Origin: Pyrenochaeta sp. MPI-SDFR-AT-0127
Taxonomy: Eukaryota; Ascomycota; Dothideomycetes; Pleosporales; Cucurbitariaceae
Direction: 5' to 3'
Assembly (NCBI GenBank): GCA_020747015.1
Contig: JAGTJM010000112.1
Location: forward strand, 1-63,464
DNA: 63,464 nucleotides
In this document: one piece after another, positions 1-10,634 of the stretch
Layout: each line of letters starts with the position of its first letter
Position numbering within the stretch: the stretch's first letter is position 1
Position numbers and translations under genes: made by a program
Notes under the pieces: model-generated
Database searches by the model: none
The model's input: only the letters and a program-made list of their open reading frames with translations
Told to the model about the DNA's origin: nothing

Positions 1-2225
1 TAACGAGGACTACGGGCGCTTATAAGAAGGATAGTGGAAGGGACACGGGCATTAGACGAGGCCGGGACTTAGGCTAATAATGACGTGTGCCCCGCGAAGT
101 CACGTGGTCCTAGAAAGTCCTACGTTACGGGACTAGGGTACTATAGGATACTATAGGATCCCACATGGGATCTCCTAGGACACTATAGGAATTATGGGAC
201 TACCCGAATATATAGATGAGAGTAATATACCCCTATAGCATATTATAATCAACCTTAAGTTATTATCGAATACTACTATTTAATACTTAGAACTACTTCA
301 ACTACACTTGTCTATCTCTACTTGCTCTAACTAGAAGCTTACCAAGAAAGGTTCCTCAGTGACACCAGCTGCTTTATATTGTAGCCACTCTACTAAGGAC
401 ACCCCGCCTTTTAACAAATATACTCTAAAATAGTATTAGGACTTACCCTATTTAGAGCCCTAGGATAGAGTCTTTAACTAACTATAATAAGCGTATAGGC
501 TATTTTTCTACGCTACTCTCTATCTATAATATTATTATTAATTAAGTAACTAGGATCTGTGCGTTCTAGTAGAACTCTATATTTAGGATAAAACTCTAAC
601 TCTATCTTAATATATACGCTACTAGGTATAGGGCTATAAGTTATAGAATAAGAATCTTTAGATACTAGTAAGTAGTTTTTATATAAGAAGCTTTATAAAA
701 AAGAGACTATACTATATATAATTTAGTATAATAATAGAGTCCCTAAATATTCTATTCTAAGTATAAGAAACCCTAGAGTTAAGCCTAATCGGGTACTATT
801 TAGGTACGGAAACCCCTATCCTCTTAGGTAGGTAGATACTAGTATAGCTAGAATAATAAGAAGTAGTTATAGGTAAGAGATAATAAGACTATTAAGTTTA
901 GATTTTATTACCTAGAGTATTATAATCTATCCTAGATCTCCTAGAGATCTTCTATCTCTCTATATACTAAGCCTTATTAGCTTTACTTTAGTTAGTTAAT
1001 CCTACTAAGCGTAGTTATCTAAGATAACTATACTATATATTAGTATACTAATAATACTTATATCGCCTAGATTATTAAGTAACTAGTTAGTAAGGATAGT
1101 AACTTCTACTAGGTAACTAAATCGCCCTACCTTACTACTTATAGTGTACTAGCTAAGGCTTATATAGTAGGTAGTCTATTAACCTAGTAGAATATAGCTA
1201 CTTTTATATAGGTATAGAAAGAGAATAGTACCCCTATCTCTAGGTATAGTACCTTAGTTATATCTAGCTAGAAGGTAATATAGCCTTATCCTAGTTAGTA
1301 TAATAATACCTTCTAGTAAGCGTAGTATATAAGCTATATCTATAAGAAATACCTAGCTACTATTATTATTAAGTACTACTAAGCTATAGCCTTCCTTAGC
1401 TACGCCTACTATATAAAGATCTATAAGCTTAATAATAATTAGCGCTATATTAGAACCTAGGCTATTAATAGCCTATAGCTCTTAGTTAAACTAAATAGTA
1501 TAGAGAAGGATAGGAAGCGCTTTATTAGGTACCTAACTTAGGTAATCTACTAGTATTAGATTACGGAGACACTTAGCTAGGGGAGCCTCTATCTTCTACC
1601 TAATAGTGCCTCTATATTAAAAGGGGGTTTAGTATCCTTAGTAGAGTAGCTATAATATAAAGTAGCTAGTATTACTAAGGAGCTCTTTCTTAGTAGCTTC
1701 TAGATTAGAGTAAGTAGAGATAGATAAGAGATTAAAGTAGTTCTAAGTATTAAATAGTAGTATTTAATAATAACTTAAGGTTAATTATAATATACTATAA
1801 GAGTATATTACTCTTATCTATATACTTAGGTAGCTCTATAGTTTCTATAGTATCCTAGGAGATTCTATATAGAATCCTATAGTATTCTATAGTATCTTAT
1901 TCTTATAATATAGGATTTCTAGAACTACGTAACTTTATAGGGTATACGTTATTATTAGCCTATATCTAGATCTTATCTAATACTTATATCTCTTCTACTA
2001 TTCTACTTATAAGCGCCTATAGCCCTTATTATAGGTTTATAATAACCTATAGGAATAGAGATATTCTTAGTTATCTACTATAGTATATACTTCTATATAC
2101 TTTTAAGTTATACTTAGATCCTTTTTAGAATTCTTAGCGCCTATATTATTATAATAAAGACTATTATAGTAGTACTATATTCTAGTCCCCTAGAAAGATA
2201 AAGTAGGTATATAATTACTAGGTTA
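1..2225. mobile_element. RIP-degraded repeat block (LTR-like family), left copy
   Basis: This stretch is AT-rich and almost lacks CA and TG dinucleotides, while TA and CTAG-like words abound. That is the expected result of repeat-induced point mutation. No ORF survives. Segment 120-430 recurs in inverted orientation at about 1620-1920. It recurs in direct orientation at about 16300-16590, and a short piece recurs inverted at about 9390-9490. Segments near 834-1030 and 2080-2160 have matching copies near 16055-16130, 16615-16710 and 15920-16010. The block is therefore a member of a multi-copy family in this region. Internal coding motifs are too damaged to decide between copia, gypsy or another class, so the LTR label is a guess. 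Confidence 0.75.
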
Positions 2226-2227
2226 GG

Positions 2228-2625
2228 GTGGCCGATGGGTAGGGGTTGGGTTACCCCGCGGGTTACCTCTTATTTTAGCTATAACTTTCCTAAATTATAA
2301 CGTAATTTAATAACTTTTAGCTTATTTTATAGATCTAATCTATATCTATAACTTTTATATATAAAATTTCTTTTTAAAAAAATAATTACGTAAGTTATTA
2401 AGGTTTTAAAGCGTGGGTACTAGTGGCCTAATTAAGTGGGTATCGAAAAATGGGTATTGAAATAACTGACGTAATAAAAGATATATTACGTAATTAAAAT
2501 TCTAGATTTATAGATCTAGCTAATAGCTATAAAATAAACTAAAATTTACCTAATTTAGACTAGTATTGATAGAGGAATAAATAAAAGAAAGATTAGGGGG
2601 TATACCCACCCAACCAGCCTATACT
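2228..2625. mobile_element. Degenerate fold-back/MITE-like inverted repeat
   Basis: The left arm begins with a GGTTGGGTTACCCC-type word near 2246. The right arm ends with its approximate complement, GGGTATACCCACCCAACC, near 2607-2624. Inside both arms the same order of words reappears in inverted orientation: a TTTTATAGATCTA-like stretch, then an AATTACGTAA stretch. The arms appear to be 100 bp or longer with a small centre. No coding capacity is visible. The sequence is partly RIP-mutated, so arm length and boundaries are approximate. Confidence 0.45.
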
Positions 2626-3430
2626 AGGTTATTTAAGCTAAGGAGGAGTAATAATATTAATACTAAAAGCTAGAGGCTAGGTAAGATTATAATAGGTAAA
2701 AGTAGATTAAGGCTATTTATAATAATATAGGTAATAAAGGATTCTAAAATAGATCTAAGTATAACTTAAAGGTATATAGGAGTACGTACTACGGTAGATA
2801 ACTAAGAATACCTCTATTCCTATAGGTCTAGTATAAAAGGATAAGAAGAACTTATCCTACTATCTACTACTAAAGAGCTATACTTATATATAGAGGAATA
2901 GAGGTAATAGGGCCTAATTAGGATAGTATTAGAGGTAGGTCTAATATTACCTAAATAAACCTCCCCTCTTATAGAAACGCGTGTACGTCTCTATTTCTAT
3001 ATAACGTTCGTTACACTATTAAGCTTAAATTAAGGTATATAGTAAGGGCTAAGACTAGGTTATTAAGGTAGAATAAAAAGGCTACTTATACTACTAATTA
3101 AGCCGCTAGGTAGATAGCTTATAAGGCTAAAGAATAACTTTAATAAGCTATCTAAAGTTCTAAAAAGGGTAAGAGGCCTAGCCTTAAGTCTTCTATTAAA
3201 ACTTATTATAATAAAAAGGTAGTATAAAAGGGTTATAGTAGTAAGAAGCTATTAGGGGTAGTACTAGGCCTACTACCTATATAGTTACGCTAAGGCTAGA
3301 AAATTAAACTTCTAATTAAATACTATTAGCTATAGATAATTATAAGCTATATAAATTACTCTACTAAAAAAATTATAATAATAGCTTTTATACGTAGCTT
3401 AATAGCCTTATATTAGTTAATAGTTTTAAT
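2626..3430. mobile_element. RIP-degraded transposon remnant, unclassified
   Basis: This AT-rich stretch has the same CA/TG depletion as 1-2225 but different sequence. Around 3040-3240 a lysine/arginine-rich reading on the plus strand resembles the basic tail of pogo-type transposases, but stop codons are everywhere and I cannot assign a family. RIP signal fades abruptly at about 3430, where ordinary GC content returns. Confidence 0.5.
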
Positions 3431-3470
3431 ATTCTAACCCTACGTCACGCGAGGAGCTGCGTTACGCGAT
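3431..3470. repeat. Transposon-end motif shared with 55058-55095
   Basis: A word CACGCGAGGAGCTGCGTTA followed by CGCGATAACG occurs here. A near-identical word (CACGCGAGGACTTGCGTTA followed by CGCGAT) occurs about 51.6 kb away. Its position beyond the 3' end of the minus-strand pogo-like transposase relic fits one terminal inverted repeat of that element. I did not find the opposite terminus near 4830-5000. Confidence 0.45.
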
Positions 3471-3699
3471 AACGTATAGTAGTGGTACTCGTATTCGTGC
3501 CTAAGGGATCTAGGTTTAGTTACTCTGTTAGATACCTATTTAAGCCTCTATAACTAGCGCACGACCTTTCTAAGCCTGTAATACCCCTCTACGGGCAATA
3601 TATTATCGCTGCTGTAGACGTTTACGTCGCTGGCGGTGGTTAGTAGTACGTAGCTTTGAGTTCTCCTTAGCTAAGATTATTGCTGAGTTTATAGCAAGC

Positions 3700-4830
3700 T
3701 GACAACCTTTAATAAGCTGGGCGATCGCTTGACTTATATGGCTCTAAGATTGTCGCTTGAGCAGACCTCGTACAAGACGAGCTTACTACTTAAGCTGGGT
3801 AGTTGTACGCCGAGTCTCTGCTGTCTAAGCAGCTTAATTAACACCTGCTGTCCTTGGCGGAGATAGCGTTCTGACGACAGTGAGGCTGGATAGGACGCGT
3901 TCTGGACATGGTGGGATAAGCCCTGTCGCCGTTAAAGCCAGCCTTGATGTTGCCCTCTGACAGAGCTATTAGCCTAATCCTCTGGTATATCCACATGAAG
4001 CCAAGCTTGTCGACGTGAAAGACGCCTTGGCGGGCAAGCTCAGATACCTCATGTCCGTACAACACCTTAAGAGGAGAGTAGCAGCCAACATCAAGAGGCT
4101 GAAGAAGGTATCAAGGGTGGAAGGCACCCGCCAGACGCGTTGATACACTCAATCGCTGTTACCCACTCTCTATTACCTGGCTGTACGACAGTAGCTCGAC
4201 CAATTGTGTCAGCGCTAGTGACAACTTTTGACGTTGCAGCGACTCCCATCATAACCCAGTCTCATCAAAGTTGTATACGTCCTCATAGAGGACCCCACGC
4301 GCTAATTCTAAGAGGATCTTCGCAGCGCGCCCTCTGAGAGTGGAATTTTCTATTCCACTTTGTCTGAAGATCTGACTGGCTGTTGACAAAGCGTGTCACC
4401 CAGCACTTGCCTACAGGTGGTGGAGGAGGATTCTGGCCGCGGCCAGCGAGTAACGCGTCTGCCATTCGTCGTACGTCGATGACCTGGGGGGGAAAATCCG
4501 CGACGATCAAGGTTAAGGATCTACTGAACGAGAGACTGCCCTTCGATAGGGCGTAGCTTGCGGTTGACAGACGTTGTTACGTGTTTGGGTAGGATGCCTT
4601 GAAGGCGCGTCCGCAGCGTTGACTCTGGTACGTTAAAGGCCGCTGCGAGGGCACGTTTAGACTGATAAGGGTCCTTCTGAAAAGAGGCAACAGCAAAGGC
4701 TGAAACAACCTTCTTTTGAAGGCTTCAGAGGTTGCAACACCTAGTGACCCCGCGAAAACGACGGTGGTCCCGGCGCACCTTGCCCGATGCGGGGGTCGCC
4801 GCAGAAGGAGAAGCTCGATTAGCAATTTGG
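3700..4830 (-). pseudogene. Pogo/Fot1-type DDE transposase, broken
   Basis: Read on the minus strand from about 4700 downwards, the pieces of a pogo/Tigger-family transposase appear in the right order. First is a psq-like helix-turn-helix (…AAAFNVPESTLRTRL…, about 4680-4590). Then comes a Tc5/CENP-B-type HTH (…PPPPPVGKCWVTRFV…, about 4440-4390). Next is the first catalytic Asp block NFDETG (about 4260-4240), then the region VLYGHEV (about 4060), which is typical of the C-terminal part of the domain. A stop codon interrupts the segment before the second HTH. A single-base deletion shifts frame right after NFDETG. The reading ends near 3838 in a truncated tail. It cannot make a functional transposase. 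The GC content is normal, so it was not strongly RIP-mutated, unlike its left neighbour. Confidence 0.85.
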
Positions 4831-5150
4831 AAGTAATGCGCTAAGCTGGCGTAGGCTGATAGTAGAGATTGTCACGAAGGTCGAGGGGCAATATCAAACC
4901 CCTAAGGTGCTTGACGCTGAGCGAAACCGAAGCGTATTGGTTGAGCAATCTTTTCTGATGTGCTTCAATTGGACATGTTTTCGTTGGTTGTTTGGATGTA
5001 TTCAGTCAGTCATTGGATGAGTCTCTCCACGAAAGGGGCTTGGTGGCTTTTCAGCTGGAGGCACCAGGCGGAACATGCCTTCAGGGATCATCGCGTATGC
5101 ACACCATGCCCCCATAATACGTGTCTTCTATCCGTCGCAATTCTTCCAAC
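4831..5150. other. Intergenic, 5' flank of the FAS1 gene
   Basis: No coding feature is recognised here. The stretch separates the pogo-like relic from the start codon of the FAS1-domain gene and presumably holds its promoter. I see no clear TATA box. Confidence 0.5.
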
Positions 5151-6572
5151 ATGATCTTCGGAACTCCGCCCATATTTTGGCTTTCATTGTCAACCTCCGC
5201 ACTAGCACAAAGAATACCTGAAATCCTCTCAACACGTCCAGAACTGAGCAGCCTATCCAACTACATCAGTTCATTTCCTAGCCTTGAGGAACAGTTCTCC
5301 ACGGCGGATAACTTCACGTTTCTTGCGCCAACTAACGATGCGTTCACCAAATGGCTTGCGACGAACCGCACAGCAGATTATATGGAAGCAACGTTTATGT
5401 ATCACCTACTCCGTGGGGTACATACTACGGTTTCCATAACTGAGACACCGCAATTTATCTCTTCTTTTTTAACGAATGCTTCCTTTTCCAATGTGACGAA
5501 TGGCCAAAGAGTGGGAGCATATAGGAATGAGCACGTCCTGTTCGAGTCTGCGTTAAAAACAACCAGTACTGTCCTTACTGGCGTGAGTTGGCCCATAAGA
5601 ACATTTCTAGAAACGTAGTGACTGATATCAATCAGGACGTCGTAGCCACAGGTGGCGTAGTACACATAATCGATGCCGTGCTCCAAATCCCAACTGGGGG
5701 TATCACGACCACAGCTCTCATGAATTTAAGCTATTTCATCGAAATCGCCAGCCAGGGCAACTTCTTGAGCGTCACCGACCGGCCTCTCCTCGACAGTCTC
5801 CTCACTAAGCCTGACAAGACATTGTTCCTTCCAAATTCCGCAAAAGCACTTGCAAATATACTGAGCAGTCCAACATTCGCGAACGCGACTCTGCGGGGTT
5901 ACATGGGACAGTATACGCACTGCTCTAAGCTTGTGTTCTCGACAGACTTCGTCGATGGGGCATTGGTGATGACAGATGCGGGTGTTCCGGTAGTGGTTAC
6001 GGTGCTCGAAGGGAAGGTTTATATTAACAATGCTGAGGTCCTCGAGAGTGATGTCCTGATAACTAATGGTGTCTTTCATATCATTGATGAGTATGTTTTG
6101 GTATCCACTCCACACTATAAATTATCGAAATAATAACCTTCCTAGTGCGTTGAATCCATACAACATCACGAGCCCATCAAAAAAGACAAATCAAACAGCA
6201 AGCAGCACAGCCCCTGCACCCACATCCACATCCACGTCCACATCCGCCGTTTCAAAGCCGAAAAGATTGCCAACAGCTGCGAAAATTATAGTTGGTCTTT
6301 CTACTTCGGCAGCTAGCATATTTCTCATTGTCACCGCTTACATCGCGTTTCGATATTTACGAAAACGAACTCTGGGGACATTAGAATCAGGAGAGCAAGA
6401 TGGAAATAGAAGGTTGGTTGAGCTGAGTAGTAGTGCTTTATACGAACTGCATCAGCGGGAACAAGCTGTAGAATTACCTGAGAGGAAGCATCAGGCTGTG
6501 GAACTGCCCGCAGGAGACTCGGACCCGAGGCATTTACAAGCAGACTTGCTATCAGTCAGTTCAGTAAAGTAA
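5151..6572 (+). CDS. Secreted two-FAS1-domain protein with C-terminal membrane anchor
   Basis: The start is the ATG at 5151, followed by a short hydrophobic signal peptide (FWLSLSTSALA). Two fasciclin (FAS1) domains follow. The first has the FLAPTNDAF motif and ends GGVVHIIDAVLQIP. The second runs from about ALMNLSYF to TNGVFHIID. A Thr/Ser/Pro-rich stalk, one transmembrane helix (IIVGLSTSAASIFLIV) and a charged tail complete the protein. An intron at 6091-6145 (GTATGT…TAATAAC…CTAG) joins the second domain to the stalk in frame. A second frame change near 5566-5618 is best explained by a 53-nt GTACTG…GTAG intron. A 38-nt GC-AG intron at 5581-5618 would also keep frame, and a one-base indel cannot be excluded. 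With both introns the product is about 437 aa. FAS1 proteins act in adhesion at the cell surface. The membrane anchor suggests a wall or plasma-membrane location. Confidence 0.8.
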
Positions 6573-6690
6573 TAGGCCTCTGGACTGACTGACTGAGGTC
6601 TTGGAGCGTTCCGAACTGAACTGAACTGACTGCCAAGTCTTTCAGAATGAATTGAAACTGACTGACTGATTTGACTGAACTGAATTAACT
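6573..6690. repeat. CTGA/CAGT-rich subterminal repeats of the hAT element
   Basis: The stretch is built from variants of GAACTGAACTGACTGA and its complement CAGTCAGTTCAG, including the last codons of the FAS1 gene at about 6553. Such words are common in the subterminal regions of fungal hAT elements. They lie just outside the 3' end of the hAT transposase relic, so this is probably that element's terminus. If so, it overlaps the tail of the FAS1 gene. Confidence 0.5.
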
Positions 6691-7872
6691 GACGTCGAAT
6701 TGAGATAACTGCTCCCGTATTTTTGAAATCTCAACCTCCGATAGCGCTCGTATAGGCCCAGAGGATGAGGTTGTTGGCAACTGTATCCCAAGTTTCTTCC
6801 AGCTCTTTAAGCTGTGCAGAGCCGCGATCAACTCCGGCTTCCTCTGTAGTCTCCGCGTGCCTAACATGTCACCAAGCTCACTAAAAGTTCGCTCGCAGTC
6901 AGCAGCAGCCGCTGGTATCGTCAGTACGTCGATAGCAAACTTCGATGGTACTGGAAACTGCCCAGCCACTGACTGCCAGTATAACAGCGGGTTGAGCGCC
7001 ATCTTATCGTCCTCCGCTAACGCTGACTGCCATTTCCGGATCTCATACTCATACTCCTTTAGGTTTGCCTCCACTTGTCTTATAGTCTGCTCTATCGACG
7101 ACTGCAGAAAAGCTGATCGCGACGCCGACAACCCCAGCCGCGGCGTCCTTCGCTCCTGCCACATTTGTAAGAACGCCCGGTGGTTATTATCAAGCCAACC
7201 GTCGCGCTAATGGGCGCCGTCTCGCGCGGTGTTATGAGTATCGGGCACCGTCCAAAGCGCCGCAAGGTGGTGTTTGTAGTGCGGATGGAGGATAGTGGCG
7301 GCGTAATAAACAGGCGCATCGTCAAATTTTGCGTAGTACTCCGATAGCTTTGTGTGCGCGAGGTTGACGTTCGCAATGAGGTGGTCTTCGGGCGAGTCGG
7401 GATCTTCGTAATCAACGTCTTTGAGGCGATCTTTGAGTGCGTCGAACTGGTCAAGTAGCCATTCGAACGTAACTAGAACCTCCCAAATAGCGCCGTGGCG
7501 GCCGTGTTGACCACGACCTTTAAGTAGATGAGTAGCTTCAGCAAATGGCTCAAGAAGTCGGATATACTCAGTAATCGTCACTCAGTCTTTACCGCTGAGA
7601 CCGCCCTCTCGTATGTACAACCGCGGCTGCGCCACCGGCAGCTGCTCGCGGTTTTTCCGGCGCCTTGATGATGCCGTTGCGGCGCTATGCTCCTGAAGTT
7701 TAAGTTTGATATAGCTATTGAGAGGATTGTGGAGCTCAGTTGCGCGCACAGAGGTGTCGAAATAGCTGTTCGGCCATAGCTGGGCCGATGTGTGCACACC
7801 GTGTTCAGGAGCCGAATAAATACTGTCGCAGGCCAGATCCAGCTGGTGGAAGCTCATTGGCTCAGGAATCAA
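6685..7872 (-). pseudogene. hAT-family transposase, broken by in-frame stops
   Basis: On the minus strand one continuous frame shows the C-terminal two thirds of a fungal hAT transposase. The segment GAIWEVLVTFEWLLDQ is followed by YYAATILHPHYK and then the dimerisation domain (LLYWQSVAGQFPVPSKFAIDVLTIP, then CERTFSELGDMLGTRR). In-frame stop codons at 7582-7584 and 7207-7209 cut the frame into three. The catalytic N-terminal part and the BED finger are missing upstream of 7872. A separate hAT N-terminal piece on the opposite strand (8409-8850) may be a rearranged part of the same or a sister element. Confidence 0.85.
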
Positions 7873-7961
7873 TCATCACATGATAGCTGTTGCGAGAGAC
7901 ATAAAAGCACCTCTCCTCACTATAGCACAAAGAGACACGATCTCACATCTACATACATACA

Positions 7962-7996
<35 letters not shown>

Positions 7997-8408
7997 CACA
8001 ATACATTATCCTCAGATTCGTGCCTCTTCAGTTTTCACACAATTTTCACTGTTCGTTTGTCATACACGTCCAGTGCGACATATAGTTATAACGTTATTGT
8101 TAGATAACTACATAATACATAACTGTAACTGCCTTAGGCAAATATGTTGCCTAAGTTATACACTAATATAACTTTACTATACCTTTTGGTGTTGCTAGCC
8201 GCTGCATAGAGACGTGAGGTGTCAAAGTTGCCAGGTAAATCAAGGACGCTCGAGCCAATTTTACCTAGAAAAGGGGCTAGTTTTAACATATTCCGTCTGT
8301 GCGCGCGTGGCTTGGGACTCTATGTCCCGTACCGGCCCCTGAGGCCTGCCAAAAAGGTAACATCTGCACCACATCTTTGTGGTCCCTCCCAGCATTCTCA
8401 AATACACT
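7873..8408. other. Non-coding stretch with (AC)n microsatellite
   Basis: No gene is seen. A perfect (AC) run of about 15 units occupies 7964-7994. Around 8124-8160 an imperfect inverted repeat pairs TAACTGCCTTAGGCAA with TTGCCTAAGTTA. It may be a small transposon-derived hairpin. Confidence 0.5.
7964..7994. repeat. (AC)n microsatellite
   Basis: There are about 15 uninterrupted AC units between the hAT relic and the next transposon fragment. Confidence 0.95.
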
Positions 8409-8850
8409 ATGGATAGCACCCAAAGAACAACTACGGCTTCTCAACGAGCCCAAGAAGAAGCCAGCGAAGAAGTCTCAACGATCTCCGAGCTTAATTCGCG
8501 CGACTTTAGCGACTTAACGCTTACTCACAATAACACGCACCACCAAGTCGGTATACCACAAAAGAGGCGCCAGAGAGCACGAGAGGCCGATGAACTTTGA
8601 AACTTTGCATTAGATGAGCCTCCAGAAGGCAAACCACAGCGTGGTAACTCGAATCAAGAGATCTTTTACTACAAGCAGTATAGAAAGGGACTTACTAGTG
8701 CAATTGCCTTCCGCCTGCATCTCCGGACAACTCGTGGCCTGCATATTATATCGAATAAGAAACCAAAGGTGGAAAAGGAGAGACTTAATTTAGGACAAGT
8801 AGAACTGACTTCGGTCCATAATCGCTTGGCGAGCTGTGACGCGTAGCCCG
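8409..8850 (+). pseudogene. hAT transposase N-terminal fragment (BED-finger-like), broken
   Basis: The reading starts at ATG 8409 (MDSTQRTTTASQ…). It resembles the low-complexity acidic N-terminus of fungal hAT transposases with an RDFSDLTL segment, and stops at about 8598. In another phase just downstream, peptides such as FYYKQYRKG and RLHLRTTRGLHI look like the degraded BED-type zinc-finger region, where the expected cysteines are largely gone. It is not a functional gene. The family call rests on motif resemblance only. Confidence 0.45.
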
Positions 8851-9394
8851 CTTACTCAACACTCCAAGGCAATACCGTATGGTAAAACTTTACACATCAC
8901 GAAGCCAGCTGCACCATATTATGCGGCTCCTAGTTGGACAGTCGGGCGGGCTATAATTCGCCTAGGATAGCAGGGATCCAAGCACCTCACCTGCTCCGCG
9001 CCCTGACTCAGGGCCCGATCATCGCCCTTCCCGCGTTTACTAGGGTTTGGTATGGTAGGCTAGTAAGATTTGTCCCCCTAAATAACTCACCAACACGCGC
9101 TAAATTTTGTTGGTGAGTACCAAAAGAGGCTTCAGAGCCTAGAGAATCTTACCTGATATTTTAAGTCACCATAATTGATCGTCTTCTCACCGAGAACGGA
9201 TTCCGTGGTAAGCACTCAAGCTGCCAAGCCATAATCTGCCGCTAATCAGGCAAGATATCGTCATTATAGATACAGAAAGCGATCTCAATGCCTACATTGA
9301 CATGGCATATGAAGGAAAACAAGAGAATAAAGATGTCGTAGGCTGCTGTGGTTCATTAGCAATAGGGGCTGCTTCTGGAACTATAGATAAGTAT
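8851..9394. other. Non-coding stretch with short perfect hairpin
   Basis: No coding feature is recognised. An inverted repeat at about 9087-9117 (ACTCACCAACA … TGTTGGTGAGT, 12-nt loop) is the only clear structure. It could be two abutting short transposon ends or a transcript hairpin. Confidence 0.45.
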
Positions 9395-9500
9395 TTTAAA
9401 GTAGTTCTAAGTATTAAATAGTAGTATTTAATAATAACTTAAGGTTAATTATAATATTCTATAGGGGTATATTATTACTATTTATATATATAATGTGCTC
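9385..9500. mobile_element. Fragment of the RIP-degraded repeat family (inverted copy)
   Basis: The sequence from AAAGTAGTTCTAAGTATTAA through the following ATTTAATAATAACTTAAGGTTAATTAT closely matches about 1725-1800, and the complement of 240-330 and 16423-16500. It is about 100 bp long and flanked by normal-GC DNA, so it is a solo fragment. Confidence 0.75.
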
Positions 9501-9640
9501 GTCGCGCTCGCCGCGAGCAGGGTAAGCGCTCGTCCTTAGCATAGCGAGCGGTCACGTGCCTTAGGCCTTACCTTATGTTGGCGCCCTCGGTGACGCTTAT
9601 GGTTGGTCGAGGATGCTTCTTTTGGAGGCACCCTTCTCCT

Positions 9641-10114
9641 TCAAACCGGGATCGTAACACTATCAAGCTCATATGGGGACTTCTCCAGACCCCCTGTAGG
9701 CGCCAATGGGGGATCCATCATTCTATTCTCTATCCCTACGTTTCCTTGTCACCCAAGTTTCTTTCCTAGCAGGAATACTCCAATAATAGCTAGTAGCCCT
9801 ACGATGCTGCCGATCACAATTCCCGCGATGGCGCCCTTTGGGAGTCCAGCTTTGCTATCTGGTCTTTTTTCAGGTATGCTTTCGCCTGTCGCTACCGTAG
9901 TTTCCACTACGTTTTGGACCGCTGTACTGTCACTCCTAAATCTCGCAGATGGGTTTGAAATTGTGACTGTGGACGAAATCTCAGAAGCCGCTGACGTGAT
10001 TACTGTGTTTTGCAGACTTGTCCTGCTTACAGTTGTGGCGGACTGTGTAGTTCTCACAGTTGGGATAAAAGGTGGATTGACTGCAGAGAGAGGCGACAAC
10101 ATCTGGATCATCAA
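9641..10114 (-). pseudogene. Mucin-like single-pass membrane protein, broken by a nonsense codon
   Basis: The minus-strand reading shows a Ser/Thr-rich ectodomain, then a glycine-rich transmembrane helix (GAIAGIVIGSIVGLLAIIGVFLL) and a GKKLG turn. This is the arrangement of many fungal WSC/Mid2-like surface proteins. A TGA follows directly at about 9750. The same frame then continues cleanly as a plausible cytoplasmic tail (…DPPLAPTGGLEKSPYELD…) to a second stop at 9641-9643. TGA here is one C-to-T change from CGA (Arg). The 5' exons are not resolved. A CTCTCTGCAG acceptor lies near 10085, and Cys-containing reading frames extend to about 10634 without a convincing model. Alternatively the first stop is the true end and the tail is chance. 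Confidence 0.5.
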
Positions 10115-10634
10115 GCCTGTGGATATACTCAGAGTTGATCAAACCCCCGCATCTCGCCTCGGCTCCGCAGTATGACCCTATCAAACACGACGTTATTGAG
10201 AAGGCGCTTACGCAGAGCTCTCAAAGGCACAACGCTTACCTACGCATGATTAAACATCCGTCTCGCCTGCTAAGATGGCAGGGGGGCGCTTACATCTTTC
10301 TCGTGTCAGATGGATATTAGAATAGGCTATCAGTATTCACCCTGAATTGGGATGCAGCAATACGCCGCTATATGATACTCTGCCCACCAGATACAGTAGC
10401 CTCCTTTCCCTGATAGCAGTAGTGGTCAATGAGAGTCTTTAGACAAAGAGACAGAATGCTCTTACTGCAAGGCTCCGTGGTTGAAGTCACTTTTGTAACA
10501 TTGCAGACTTGTGGATGGTTCGGAAGATCGACAGGCAAATACCATTGAATGGCGCTGACCATGTCAAAGGCGAGGGGAGCTCGAGCGACCATAGCTGCGA
10601 GGAACTTGAGGAGCGCTTTGGAGGAGGCGGCCAC

